Source of the DNA: Prostheceraeus crozeri | Lineage: Eukaryota; Platyhelminthes; Polycladida; Euryleptidae | DNA length: 64,000 bases | NCBI GenBank assembly: GCA_907163375.1 | Contig: CAJQUW010007059.1 | Span: forward strand, 372,001 to 436,000 | Direction: 5' to 3' | Shown: positions 23,774 to 35,689 of the stretch, one piece after another | How positions within the stretch are numbered: the stretch's first letter is position 1 | How the letters are laid out: every line of letters begins with the position of its first letter | Made by a program: the position numbers and the translations under genes | The notes under the pieces: model-generated | Database searches by the model: none | Seen by the model: the letters and a program-made list of their open reading frames with translations, nothing else | What the model was told of the DNA's origin: nothing

Positions 23774-24194
23774 CTGGAACGTTGAAATATCCATGATAAA
23801 ATTTGTAGATAACCAATCACCCTGTGAATAGTTAATCTGATCATGTTTTATTTTCAATATCTGGGTTAACCCCGGTAATACCATCAGGAGCCTTCAGCCT
23901 CTGTTGCAGACAGATTGGCAGATCTGTTACAGATGCAGATGGTTTGGAATTTTCTAGATCGGCCAGACGAGTGGACTGTACCAGACAAGCGCGAGCGACC
24001 TAGATGGACTGGTAACTCATGAAGATCACACAATTAATGATGGGATGATAACATGTGAATGATGTTCAGCAATTGCAACTGAATTTTTAAAGGAATTTAT
24101 TTGATCATTTCAGTTAGCAAGCATTTTTTTCATAATAATTTTAACTTTCTTTGTAATGAAAACAGTTCATTATGAAAGTCAAACAAACATGTTC

Positions 24195-25410
24195 AGCGTT
24201 GCCACCGGGCCTCGAGACCCCATCCGCGCAGGCAGTAAATCGATACAGGGTAGTATAAATGAATGTCTAAAATTAAGCCTCTAGTATACTCGGAAATTGT
24301 ATCTGTGAGGAATTACTTTTAGGAACATATTCGCTGTTCCTGGAAACTATCTACTAAGCAGTGGAGTGGTATAATTTGTTTCATGGAAAATGTTTACGAA
24401 AGGAAAGTTTCTGTTGCTAGAAACTTGTTTCTAGCCTGGTCTAGGTTTTATGAATATCCAGTATTCTTGACCGTGCTTAAATATATCGTATAATTGCAAG
24501 CGATTTTGATTTCTTTTTAAGGATTTGATTTTTAATACACTGATCAGACTGTACATCAAATATCAAAACTACGAAAAGTACATGTTATAGAAATAATGAG
24601 CAAATTTGTTTCAGCAGTAACAATTTCTACGGATAATAACGTCTTATTGTGAAGAGGTCAGTATACAAATTACCTCGCATATGCAAGATAAATTTCACAC
24701 TCTTGAGAATATTAATGTGTCAAATAAGACCTCAATACTATGATAAGCTATGAATAATAGGACGTCTATAATTGTGATACTCTATACGATGATCAAAGCA
24801 TAGAAACTGATATAAAACGTCATAAAAGTCACACAACCTGACTTCCGCGCCAATTAAGAAATATATGGACCTATTTGTTTCTTTTGAGTGCATTGATGCG
24901 AATGACCATTCTAGCTCATCCGCATCGATAGCAGGCTCCGCAATATTGTGTTTTGAGCTAAAACCAAGTTGTCATTATTATCATCATAGGTTAACGAAGA
25001 CACGCTATTTCAACCTTAACAAAACATCCCATCCGATATAACTCATATATATAAATGCTAGTTAAAAAAATTCGGACATCATCAAATCAAAGTCACTTTC
25101 AGCTATAGGCCCACCTACATATGTATCGATAGCATAAAAGTTGAATAATGTTTACTAAAGTCAAAGTAGAAGTTCTAGTAGAAAATATGTTTGATTGTAT
25201 ATACAAGTAATTTTAGTATTTTACGAGTAATTAGCTACCGGTACTTCAAAAAAACGCATCTCTTCTAAATTTATAAACACAAGCAGAAGAATATTTTTCT
25301 GAGACCTTCATCCGTGCACGTTCAGGTCCATCCGCGCAGGTTCGGCGCACGCGCAGTTCAAACCTCTCATCCGCGCAGCTGCGCGCAACCGCGCAGCGGC
25401 GGCAACGCTG
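24195..25410. mobile_element. Probable non-autonomous hAT-like element
   Basis: The ends are inverted: CAGCGTTGCC at 24,195 and GGCAACGCTG ending at 25,410. The next bases also pair with one difference (ACC/GCC). The decamer ATCCGCGCAG recurs near both ends (about 24,223, 25,330 and 25,370), as subterminal transposase sites do in hAT elements. The flanking 8-mers (AACATGTT and TATGTTTC) share only ATGTT out of register, so a clean duplication is not shown. There is no transposase frame. It lies in the large GORASP intron. Confidence 0.6.
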
Positions 25411-27510
25411 TATGTTTCAAGTAAAAATTGCTCATCATTAGTACAGGAACATAGTACAATAAAATAGAGTCTACATACAAGAAGGAAAATGAGCTAAATT
25501 GCGTCATAAAAGTCTTTATAGAACAAAGCCGTGGTTGACAAAGCTGACTGAAGCCATGCACATTCGCGAAATTGAGAGCAGAATATTGATGAATATTCAA
25601 CTTGTGACGCAATTGGAACTTTGATGAATCTACGTACTTCTGCGAAAGTACCGAAGACCAGTGAACTGACGGAATTGTCAGTTCCTACTGTCACTGATGT
25701 TGAGCAATTTTTTCACATGTCTGTTAAACCTCAAACTGAACAGTTTTCATCATAAATTCAATTTGGCAGCCTTGATTTTATCTTATATTATTTTTATATT
25801 TTCTGCTGAAATATACTTCGGCGAACAGTTGCAAATACCACTGATTTTCTCTCATCACGAAATATTTAGCTAGATAACGTCTTGTATCAAAATATCATTG
25901 CTGATGAGAAGATTGAGAAGTCAACATCGTCACAGAACATTTTTGTGCTAACTTCTACCACAAGTGGTCACAACAAATTTTGCATCTTCAAGCATTTTCT
26001 TCAATTCCATCACTAATCGACTACATAGTTTTTCTTATTTCCCGCATCAGCTGAGATATGAAAGGGAACTTTGCCTACGAAAATTTTGGTATGAGAAGGG
26101 TTATTCAGGATACATCTTCGATCTGCGATGCACCGCAAATGAGTTGAGCATGAATACACTGATATCTTCTATTCTATACTTTTAAGTCTCTATATTCTAT
26201 ATTTTTATTCTCTCTACTGTGGCCGCTGGAGGAAGACAATGGACGCACACAGTGGAGAAAGGAAATGGCGGCGTTTCAAGAGCCTACACACAAAATTAAA
26301 AAATCATTTAATATTCGAACATTTGAAGCAAAATTTATATGTATTCAAGATGACATGTGATTATCATGGTGACTGGTAGCAATGGGTGTTTTCGTGTAAT
26401 TTTAAAACTGACTATGTTGTATCAACAGTGAGTTATTCATGGTTGCCTACTGACTAAGATTGTCTTGCTATTCCAGCTAATACTGAATACCTTATAGACC
26501 TAGTGAATGCATACTGTTCGATCTATATACATTCAACGTTATATTAGGTGACGCAATGGATATGTGTAGCAAATCTTCTTAAAAATCGACGCGAACACGC
26601 AAATAAGTGAGGTTGAAAGAAAGCTATGTTCATGGAGACAATTATGAATGCATAAAAACTGATTTCGTATTTATCATTAGCATTGTAGATTTATTCCGCG
26701 TTGAATGTATAGTCAATAAAAAAGTTATTCTTTATATTAAAAAGAAGTAAGATATATTACCAAGCAACCTCTTGGTACCTCTTGATCTTCCTCTGCTTTG
26801 CATTCGGTACTCTCTCATTGTCCTGCAATACTCTCATCAATTCACATACCAACTCCATATGCTCGAAGGCAAGCTTTCACTTTTCCCAACGAACTCTTTC
26901 CTCTTCTGCTCCCTTTCTTTGCCTTCCTTGCCTCGCTCTGCTTCCCCACCACCTTATCATGCTGTTTTAGTATGAAAGCAGGTAACAGCGCCTTTAAGAT
27001 GCTGCTAATAAACAGTTGAACCAGACCTTACCCAGCATCAATGAAATACCGATTCATCAGCCCCATTTATTGCATGACAAATAATTCACTTTCAATGCAA
27101 TATTTTGGGGCCTACAGATGCATACCATCCTAATATCCATAATACCATCCTGATCCTAATATCGAAACTTACTTCGAACGCGCTGGTTGTGTTCGTGCAG
27201 CTCTGCGATATCATTTGTGATTTTGTTTCGGCTCTCTGGTTTCCGTCGGCCATTTTTCGTAATTCTTGGATCATAAGTGTCATCCCATCATCGTGCAGTT
27301 TATGGTGTCAGCTGTCTAAATCAGTCGACGTGGGATTCTTCGCTGTGAAGGATTTATCCTCGTTCATCTGGAAGTTTATGTGATCATATCTCACCGGTAT
27401 ATTTGTGTTGTTCGCTGTTGCAAACCTCCGACGTCATTGCTTCATGCGCGGATTGCACGTGATTTCGTGATTCCCGGAATAGTTCTACGAATAAAGTTGG
27501 CATCAATCGT
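25411..27510. other. GORASP intron sequence, nothing further recognised
   Basis: AT-rich intronic sequence with short open frames only. A pyrimidine-rich stretch runs at about 26,780-26,960. No exon of either strand could be supported. Confidence 0.4.
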
Positions 27511-27513
27511 TGC

Positions 27514-27590
27514 GTGAGTGGTCTGGTGGACTAGTAATGTGCAATTGGTGCACCATGTGACTATTGTCTTTCGGTTCGAGTCCTACCTGA
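27514..27590 (+). promoter_or_regulatory. tRNA-like internal Pol III boxes ahead of the LINE
   Basis: An A-box-like GTGGTCTGGTGG (27,518-27,529) and a perfect consensus B box GGTTCGAGTCC (27,573-27,583) lie 43 bp apart, as in tRNA genes. The segment does not fold convincingly into a cloverleaf with a 7-bp acceptor stem. It is more likely a tRNA-derived SINE head, or a tRNA-derived piece in the 5' region of the LINE that follows, than a working tRNA gene. Confidence 0.5.
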
Positions 27591-27710
27591 AGTAATTTTG
27601 TGAATTGAATTGACGACCATATTTTATTGACTTTATTATTGACGATTTACCTTTCTCGAGCTGTCAGCGTCATTCCACGAACTCATAATATGCCTAATTC
27701 ATTTCAAGGT

Positions 27711-28691
27711 CTGATTGAGTTTAGAGAAAGATACAAGAATCAGTTATGCGTCGGGAAATTAAACGTCAACTCGATCAGAAAAATGGATGATATCCCACTT
27801 CAAACCTTGAAGAAAGAATATCTCGAGAAATTAAAATTGGATATCTTATGTATTCAGGAAGCGAAGATTGACAATTCCACAACAGATGACGAGCTTGTGA
27901 CGAAGGGTTACAGGGTGTTTCGTGAAGATCGAAAGAAAGCTGGAGGATCCCTAGTCTACATCCGGGACGAAATTCCGACGTCAAGAATTCCTTGCTTATC
28001 TAAAGACAAGAAGTTCAGAGCTATTGAATGCATAATGGTACATGTTAACTGTCGATCCGGAAACAAAGAAAGATTTGTGATTCTTTGTATCTATCGAAGA
28101 CCATCAGTATCTATCAGCATTGCAAAAGAGGAGTATTGCAAATTCCATTGATTCCAATTGCCTCATGATTGGGGATATCAATCTGTGTGCGTTAGGGAAA
28201 CATGACAAAGTGAGAACAGAGCTTCTTCAAGATATTTGCGATCACTTTTTTCTGACATGTTTTGTAAAGGAACCTACAAGGCCGGTTAGTGGGAATTGTT
28301 TGGACCAAGTTTTGGGACATGAGGATATGGTGGATGAGGTCACTGTTCATGATCCTGGTTTTTCGGATCATTATATGGTGATTACTGCACTACGTGTCGA
28401 TCGTCCAGCTGTCCAAAAGCGAACTGTTTGGTGTCGATCCTTCAAGGATTTCGATCCTGAAAGATTTCAATGTGACATTAGGGAGGCACTTCCGGTCTTT
28501 GGTGTCAGCATGATATTTGATACTGTTGACGATACTTACAGTTTCATTCGACAATTGTATCAGCAAATTTTGGATGAACACGCCCCTTTCAGGAAAATCA
28601 GAATCCGCTCAAACACAATTCCTTGGTTCAATTCGGAGATGGCCAATGCAAGACGTCAGAAGCACTATTGGCTTACTTACTTACTTACTTA
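27711..28691 (+). pseudogene. LINE endonuclease domain, frameshifted
   Basis: An APE-type endonuclease spread over two frames. The first (to 28,151) has LCVGKLNVNSIRKM (the N...R start of the domain), LDILCIQEAKI (catalytic E) and GGSLVYIRDEI. After a one-base shift near 28,140 the second frame has LMIGDINLCA (the GD.N motif) and the C-terminal GFSDHYMV (the SDH motif). It then runs into the linker IPWFNSEMANARRQKHYWL and meets the CTTA repeat. The domain nicks target DNA to prime reverse transcription. The frameshift makes this copy inactive unless it is a sequencing error. Confidence 0.85.
28672..28691 (+). repeat. (CTTA)5 microsatellite causing a frame change
   Basis: Five CTTA units lie exactly at the join between the endonuclease-linker frame and the reverse-transcriptase frame. 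The translation on either side changes frame across the run, so repeat expansion or contraction is the simplest cause. The complement (TAAG)n is the same tetranucleotide as the 3' tail of the LINE at 12.3 kb. Confidence 0.7.
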
Positions 28692-28692
28692 A

Positions 28693-30703
28693 TCGGGCAA
28701 CAATTGACCGGGATAGTGGGAAGCGTGATCATGCTTGCTATGCTTGGCAAAGAAAGATGTATTGGCAGAAATTGGAAAGACAACTAAACCGTAAAGCTGC
28801 TGCTGAATATTATAAGAAAAAATGTAACTCCGACAGCGCAAGAGACTTCTACCGAACATTTGAAACTCAGATGAAGAGTCGAAAGAAGCTTGATTCTTCC
28901 AAGATAATTCTGAAAGATCAACAGCAACCAAATTACATAGTTGACGATCAGAAAATTGCTGACAAGTTTGGAGACTATTTTGCGAACATCGGAAGCAATG
29001 AGGAATTTAGAGAAAGAACACACTCAGATGACTGCGAGAGTTTGGATGATCATCTTAGCATCAAATTGATCTCAGAGCAAGTAAGAGATGATATTCCAGA
29101 GTTCGAGGTCTCAAGAACAAACGCAGATGAGGTTTCGGAGGTCATCAAATCTCTCAACGAATCAAAGGCACCAGGTATCGATGGCTTACCTTCACGTTCG
29201 ATTAAATCAGCGATGGTTGTCATAAGCATCATGATTTCATGTATTTTCAACATGATGATCCCGAAACGAAAATTCCCCAATGAATTGAAGCGTGGTATTT
29301 GGATACCAGCATTTAAAAATGGCGAAAGAACAGATGTGCATAGATATCGGCCTATAACAGTTTTGTCTCAGTTTTCTAAGATCATTGAAATACTCATGAC
29401 TATTAGATTTTCAAAACATGTATTGAAATACCTTTCTCCGCTGCAGTTTACATACAAGACCAATCACAGCACAGAAACAGCATTGATTTATGGCATAGAA
29501 TCGTGGAAGAAAGCTATCGATTCAAAAGAGATGGTTGCTGTGGTATCGCTTGACTTATCGGCCGCATTTGATAGCATATCGCATGCACTATTACTCCGTA
29601 AGCTGCAAGCATATGGTATGTCTATTGGTGCATTAGAACTGATGAAATCATATCTATCGGACCGCCACAACCATGTAAAAGTTAATGGAGTTTTATCCAC
29701 CTGCTCCTTCAAGATGATCCGAGGTATTCCACAGGGCTCACAGTGGGGTCCTCTTATTTGGAACGTCTTTATAAACGATCTCCTTCCTATGATAACAAAA
29801 TGTGGAGCCGAAGTTTTTGTTTATGCGGACGATGTAACATTCTGGATAGTTGGAGATAACGTCTATGAAATTCAAACGAAATTAGACACGACTATGACGG
29901 CTATACTGGATTGGTTTTCTAAAAACAATCTTAAACCGAACCCAGATAAGTTTCAATGTCAATGTCTGGGAGCACAGAAAGAACATATCAGCCTTAGTAA
30001 CGCAGGTGGAATAAGTTTGGAAAACAGAGACTGTATCACTCTGCTCGGGCTACGCATTGATAGAGAATTCAAATTTGAAAAGCAAATCAAATATTTGTCA
30101 CGCATAATTGCCTGGAAACTGACTGGTATACGCCGACTTAAGAACTCTGTCAGTAGAGCTGTGCGATGGAAGTTAGTCCAGACGTATATTATGCCTCACT
30201 TTGAATACATGTCGATATTCCACACATTTCTATCTTCTCCTTGCAAGAAGAAGCTGCAAGCAATGCATAACAGATGCTTCAGAGTAGCAGCTAGAGATGT
30301 AAAGGCGCCTATTTCAAGTTTAACGGCAATGTTCAACGCACCGGAGCTGGAACTTCGATGGTGCATAACTTTATTTAGAACAATGCAGTCAATATGGCGG
30401 ACAACAATATCGAGTGAATCAATAAATCCCCGAGAATTTCTGGAGAATTATCAATTCCTAAAAGGTTATGCTCCGTTATCTCTCGCTGAACATTTTAGAT
30501 CATGTGATCAATCAAGAATGCGCCGCAACGTGTTTGTGCAACCAAAAGTAAGGACTGTCAAATACGGTCAAAATTCCCTACGGTTTTATGGGACAAGCTT
30601 CTGGAACCAAGTTCCTTCTAATATTCGGAAACTTCCTCCCCGATCTGAGACGGTTCGGACTTACTTGCTATCGTATATCCGGAAGAAAAGTGGAATAACT
30701 TAA
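28693..30703 (+). CDS. LINE reverse transcriptase domain (Jockey/CR1-like)
   Basis: About 670 codons open without interruption. Recognisable blocks in order are KAPGIDGLPSRSIKSA (RT block 1-2 region), YRPITVLSQFSKIIE, VAVVSLDLSAAFDSISHALL (block A, catalytic D), IRGIPQGSQWGPLIWNVFIND (block B, with QW where most relatives have VL), VFVYADDVTFW (block C, YADD), then thumb motifs LGLRID and the C-terminal domain to a stop at 30,701-30,703. The enzyme copies the LINE RNA at the nicked target. The open frame also extends upstream to 28,517, but that part is out of register with the true endonuclease frame. Confidence 0.88.
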
Positions 30704-30810
30704 TTTCTTGTATTTTCTTTACTTCATTACTTGAAAACTTGTAAATTTAGTCACATGCATGTCACATGTCGTGAATATAATTATAATTGAATTGAATATT
30801 TTTGACTACT

Positions 30811-31544
30811 CGAACAAATATACAAAATGTTTGCATGATCGGAAAATTTTGAAACTTCTAAGTAGCGTGTACGATTTCTTAACTTTCTACGCACCCGCGA
30901 AGGCATCGAAGCGCTTAACAATAGCAAATGCAGTACACAGCGAATAGGCTAATTTACGGAGCTTTCACGATTTTACATACAGCATTTTGCATTCACCACA
31001 CGCTGATAAACCCAGAATGAGTCGGACATATAGGCAGCAATAGATCTAATGGATATTAAATATTCGCATGAATATTCTCTAAATTCCACAAGGATTCTAT
31101 ATTGCAAGTTGCCTAATGGTTGGCAATTTTCGTTGGAGTTTGTCGCTAGTGGCAAATACCCAAAAATATTCGTGAGCAACAGATAAAGACAATATCTTGG
31201 CATCAACGAAACTTGGAAATGAATTTCTGTCAATGAATAATCATTTTCACATTCAGGAACAGTATTTTCACTTTTCCTGGTTTCTTTCCAGATAAATGAA
31301 TATAAAGGAGCCTGTTGTGCAGTCAATCGTCTTCTTCAGTCGTAATATATATTATGTTGTGCCAGTTTTGGCCTTTCCGAACCGCACTAATGGGCACAGC
31401 GCAGCACCTACGGCTGCCAAGGAAGATGGTAATGAAAATAGAGTCTGATGACATCTTTCTATCATAGACTGAGTCAAAGTGCCATTCTGCAATTTTTTGT
31501 GTGCACGGATCCTTCGCCCTCAATCAATCGATAAATAGACTCAC
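30811..31544. other. GORASP intron, no feature recognised
   Basis: Intronic sequence between the 3' end of the antisense LINE and the PDZ2 exon. The short open frames here have no support. Confidence 0.5.
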
Positions 31545-31805
31545 CGATTTCTCAGGAGTAGGTTCTTTCGGTGTATACGGAGGTGGTGGCAGATCCGGAA
31601 TCTTGGCTATTGTCTGCTGACTGATGTAAGCTGGAATTCTGTGCAAATATCCATAACCAATGCCACAGCCAAGTGCACCAGGACCTCCCCAGTCGGATCT
31701 GGGCATCAGCGTCACTTCCCGCGAAGTATTTAGGAGTGAATTATAGACAAACAGCTTCAATTGTCTACCATCGTATGTTTCAACAAGAGAAAAGAAATCT
31801 TCACT
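31545..31805 (-). CDS. GORASP exon: second half of PDZ2
   Basis: 87 codons, phase 0 at both ends; acceptor catttcag, donor gtgagt. It opens with SEDFFSLVETYDGRQLKLFV and contains SREVTLMPRSDWGGPGALG and the hallmark GCGIGYGYLHRIP, the most conserved signature of GRASP55/65 proteins. It then moves into a proline-rich linker (DLPPPPYTPKEPTPEKS). GRASPs are peripheral Golgi proteins that tether cisternae by PDZ self-association and act in unconventional secretion. The exon starts at the same residue as in vertebrate GORASP genes, supporting an ancient intron position. Confidence 0.93.
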
Positions 31806-33261
31806 CTGAAATGCAACGGAATTGGATTCTTTTTATCACAGATATATACATCTTTTCAATAAATATTGTGTATTATTATAATACGCAAATCAACGATTTT
31901 ATTCATCATATCCAAAAACAAATATCAGACCATTGCTGAACACCTCATCCTATAAATTCTAGTCAACCTCATCTTCCCTACACTTGTTTCACATTGTTTT
32001 GATTTTTAGTTAAACGCGTGTGTATTATGTATGCGCATCTTGTTACCTGAAATGCATGGATCACCTCAAAAAGCAAGTTATGACTTTTTTAATGCATCTT
32101 CAACCGCTTACAAAATGATCCCACAACTTTGAAGCCTAAAAGTTATTGGTATGGAAGACACAACTTTGATGTCAAAACTGAACCACAAACGAGTTTGACT
32201 ATGGATCCACTTTACAACACAAACTATTTTTAATTTTGTCATCGCAGTCTCAAAAGAGTATACAGTCGAACTTATCTTACTGCCGATTCAAGGGGCCAGA
32301 GAAAATTTTGGCAATAAGAGAGGTCATGTTAAAAATGGCATTATATTATTTACTGCAAAAATTCATTTATTTAAATTACGCCATAAAATATGTGTACTAA
32401 AATACGAAATAACAATCTGTTGCTGGCTTTGAAGTCCACGTTTCTGAACAAATTACACACGCTGGCGTCATACATATCTGAATTACGTGATCGATGTCCA
32501 CAAGAGCCATCTGCATTGAACACACCTCGTCTAAATCGCTTGCAGACGCTAGCATGTGAATATGATTGATAATTTTGCAACGTTTCGTTACCGTATTGAT
32601 TTTTATTGCTTTGAGTAATTTAGTAAAGCGCCAAGGTGAGCTTTGAATAGACGCTACAAATTTATAAAACGTGTAGAATGTAGATATAATTTCCGATTTG
32701 TAATGCAGCCTATTGCTGCGGTGAACTTTTCCTTTCCTTGATGTTCTTGATAAACACATTGGTAAATAATAAAATAATTGAAATAATAAAATAATATTAT
32801 GAAAATGCGCCTTTATGTCTTAACCATTGGCCTGGGATACTTGAACAGTGATGAAAACACAAATAGAGATTTTTGAAAAATATACGTGAATCATAATTCA
32901 TAAGTAGTCTGCTAGAATCTCAGTTATGCATGCACATTGATCAGAAAAATATACAGTAACTGCGCATCTGAATAAACAGAGGCATCAAGAATATTGTGAG
33001 GCATGATGATTGTCCATCTTTTTCAGGGATGAGAACGCGGTGCCACAAAAAATCCGGAAGACCTCTTCTAGGTTGGCCCATACGCTACTTTTTCTGGGAG
33101 ACCATTTTCAGTTTTGATATGATAACAAGTAATACAAGAGACAATTATAGAGTTATGAATCCTTATGCGCCTACACACAATAGTCCTAATGCTGCGACTA
33201 AAAGTACATTGCTTATTAATGCACTAAGGCCACAGATAATTAATTAGAGCTCAAACATATT

Positions 33262-33527
33262 GAGGCAAAGTACCGCAGGCGAAACCTCCAGCCCTTTGAG
33301 AGTGCAGCTAGTAGAATTTTATGCTTTTAAAGCCTCCAGTCGCTTGGGAGTGTAACTGGTAGAATTTTCATTTCTTTAAGTGCCGCAGGCGAAATCTCTA
33401 GCCCTTTGCGAGTGCAACTAGTAGAATTATGATGTTTTCTAAAGGGCCACAGTGGTAACCTTCAGCCTTTTGGAAGTACAACTAATAGAATTTTTGTTTT
33501 ACAAAGCAGCGCAAGCGAAACCTCTAA
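33262..33527. repeat. Degenerate minisatellite, about 60-bp period, four to five units
   Basis: Units share the pattern GCCGCAGGCGAAACCTCCAG, CCCTTTGAGAGTGCAACTAG and TAGAATTTT, then T-rich sequence and AAAG. They recur at about 33,272, 33,333, 33,382, 33,446 and 33,510 with many substitutions and one shortened unit. The repeat lies in the GORASP intron between the exons at 34,113 and 31,805. The rest of that intron (31,806-34,112) shows nothing recognisable. Confidence 0.7.
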
Positions 33528-34112
33528 ACAAACACGAGTCGATAAACACACCCCCTGCTCCCTTCTATTTTTATTACATTTTCAGGCAAATCTCAGAAAT
33601 GACTCAGATGGCCGTCAAAAAATCCGGAATTCCGGATAAATGCGGAAGATTCTCTTTCGGATTTTACTTCGGATCCACTATTTTTAGAAAAAATAGATAG
33701 TATTACATGTAAATCTCTTGTGAGTAGTGTATGTTATATTACTATTATTCATATAATAATTAACATAAATGCACATGTGGATGAATGAAAATGTTAATCA
33801 TAACTTCATACGTACTTTGTCAAACGTCTATAAGTAATTTGTGTTGATTAAGATGCTTAACTTTCTAAGAAATTTACAAAAATTCTTCATTTTCAAGTAG
33901 TAATTTGAATAAAGGTCATTTTTTAATGCCTAATGCTTCCATAGACAAAATTTGACAAAACATTTTCAATACGTCGGAACAAAAAGTTCCAAAAATTAGA
34001 GTCGTAATTGCTACAGTTCATGAGCAAACATCAAAAACGATTGAGGACTCCAGCCGCCCTCGCCCACCCGGACAAACCATGGTTAAAGTATCTAGTCAAT
34101 GATCATCCTTAC

Positions 34113-34403
34113 CTCCAATAAAAGAGCATCCGATCCTACGATATAGTCGTGCTGAGCAACTAGACCAGCTTCAGCAGCAGGAGACTTCGGTGCAACGTCC
34201 AAGACATGCCAGACTGTTTCTCTAGCAGATCGGATGGAGCAGAAACGAATACTGACACCCAAAAGTCCTGCTCCTCCCCATCCAGTGGACGGGATAACTG
34301 TTACTTCACGACATAAGTTCGTCCGAGAACTGAATAATGTCACCTTCACTTGTTTGTCGATGTTTGCTTTTAAAATTGTCTTCATGCTCTCATTATCTTG
34401 AGA
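34113..34403 (-). CDS. GORASP exon: end of PDZ1 and first half of PDZ2
   Basis: 97 codons, phase 0 at both ends; acceptor atatttcag, donor gtaagg. The first part (SQDNESMKTILKANIDKQ, then VTLFSSRTNLCREVTVIPS) finishes PDZ1. GWGGAGLLGVSIRFCS follows, then the PDZ2 ligand-binding segment ETVWHVLDVAPKSPAAEAGL and HDYIVGSDALLLE. These are the diagnostic GRASP domain motifs (WGG.G.LGVSIRFC and VWHVL.V...SPA..AGL). Both reading frame and boundaries match the neighbouring exons. Confidence 0.95.
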
Positions 34404-34535
34404 CTGAAATATGAAACCGGCAACTATTAATGTGCAAAGCATGGTGCAGCGATTTAAGGTTTTACTTTTTGGCAAGAATCGATTTTCAGTTTCAATTGCT
34501 CTGTTTTATTACAAGCTAGAAGCCGTAAAGATTTT

Positions 34536-34974
34536 GCATGGTTGCGATTTATTGCCATACCGGCTTCAAATACCGTCGCATCCATCATCAGTGGCGATAA
34601 TACAACAAATGGACAGGGTTATATACAATTTTGTACTAGATGATGAACACATTTAAAAGAGACCCGGACAGTCGCAAGGCAAGAGTACAAATTAAAATCG
34701 TCAGTGGGCATAGAAATACAATGAGCCACGCATTGACAGAGAAACATCTGTCAGCAAACAAGAATTGGTCATCAACTAAAATGTAAAAGTTCTATTTCTA
34801 TGCCCACTGACGATTTTAATTTGTACTCTTGCCTTGCGACTGTCCGGGTCTCTTTTTTGAATGTTCATCATCAAGTCTAAATTGTATATAACCCTGTCCG
34901 TTTGTTGTATTGTCGCCACTGATGATGGATACTACGGTATTTGAAACCGGTATGGCAATAAATCGCAACTATGC
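34536..34974. repeat. Foldback (long hairpin) element with ~180-bp arms
   Basis: Bases 34,536-34,718 and 34,793-34,974 are inverted copies at roughly 90 per cent identity, separated by a 74-bp spacer. The outer ends carry TTGCGATTTATTGCCATACC. Long matching runs include GGACAGGGTTATATACAATT and GAGACCCGGACAGTCGCAAG. Transcribed RNA would form a long hairpin. It lies in the intron between the first two visible GORASP exons. No target duplication is obvious. Confidence 0.85.
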
Positions 34975-35689
34975 TCTATTTTACTATTCTTATGCTGCAT
35001 TCACTATTATAACCACAGTAATGAACTCATCTAATCGCTTCTAATGAAAAACGCAAACCAACGTTCACTTGTTTACACAAAACGATACGTTTAATTTCTT
35101 CACACAAACAAATGTGTAGTCTATCCTGATTGTTATATTCACGCATAAGTATACGATTGCACATGCATACATGTGCAGGACTACATTTGCAATACTTAAG
35201 CAAGTGTACGTGCATGTATGCAGCAGTGTTACTGCAAATAGGTTCTGTAGATTTCAGGCCTATATTATATTACTTCCTGTTTTTCATTTAAAAAATGAAA
35301 ATTCCATTTCTTCTCTGCTTCTTCGATCAATTGACCAGTGGCTTCTACAAAGTAAAACATAATTAGTAAAAAAGCCAGCTCTTCGTGCCACTGACACTTC
35401 TGATGGGCTACGGTAAAGATACTTCGATGCCCCACGTTAAATATGCAGCAATGAAAAAGGGGTCCTTAAAATGTATCAAGAAGTTTGGTAGTTTGTGTTT
35501 GATTTTGATGCTTGGGCGTAGTGAGTTAATCAGGCCACATTCGGTCAACCTGCAATCTACGGCGCTCTGGTTAGTGTCGATGATATCAACTGCGTAGTTT
35601 TGAATGGTGACGTCATCATAGTTATAGACTTTCATATCGTGTTAGCACAATTCATTTATATTTTTCTTACTAATTAGAGCACGATTGTA

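Larger units (their letters stand above)
27591..30810 (+). mobile_element. Nearly full-length LINE of the Jockey/CR1/L2 type, antisense in a GORASP intron
   Basis: A non-LTR retrotransposon with an AP-like endonuclease followed by reverse transcriptase and a short 3' UTR. The 3' end contains a TTGAAT-type repeat (about 30,786-30,800), common in this group. Its coding region is broken by two frame changes (near 28,140 and at the CTTA run 28,672-28,691). I see no ORF1. It is antisense to GORASP and lies in the 7.8-kb intron between the exons at 31,545 and 23,773. The two LINE fragments at 11 and 60 kb belong to a different family. Confidence 0.88.

Noticed and set aside
24187..25418. Perfect 8-bp duplication for the second hAT-like element
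   Set aside because: AACATGTT and TATGTTTC share only ATGTT out of register, so no duplication is claimed.
27514..27590. Functional tRNA gene
   Set aside because: The boxes are good but the acceptor and anticodon stems do not pair convincingly.
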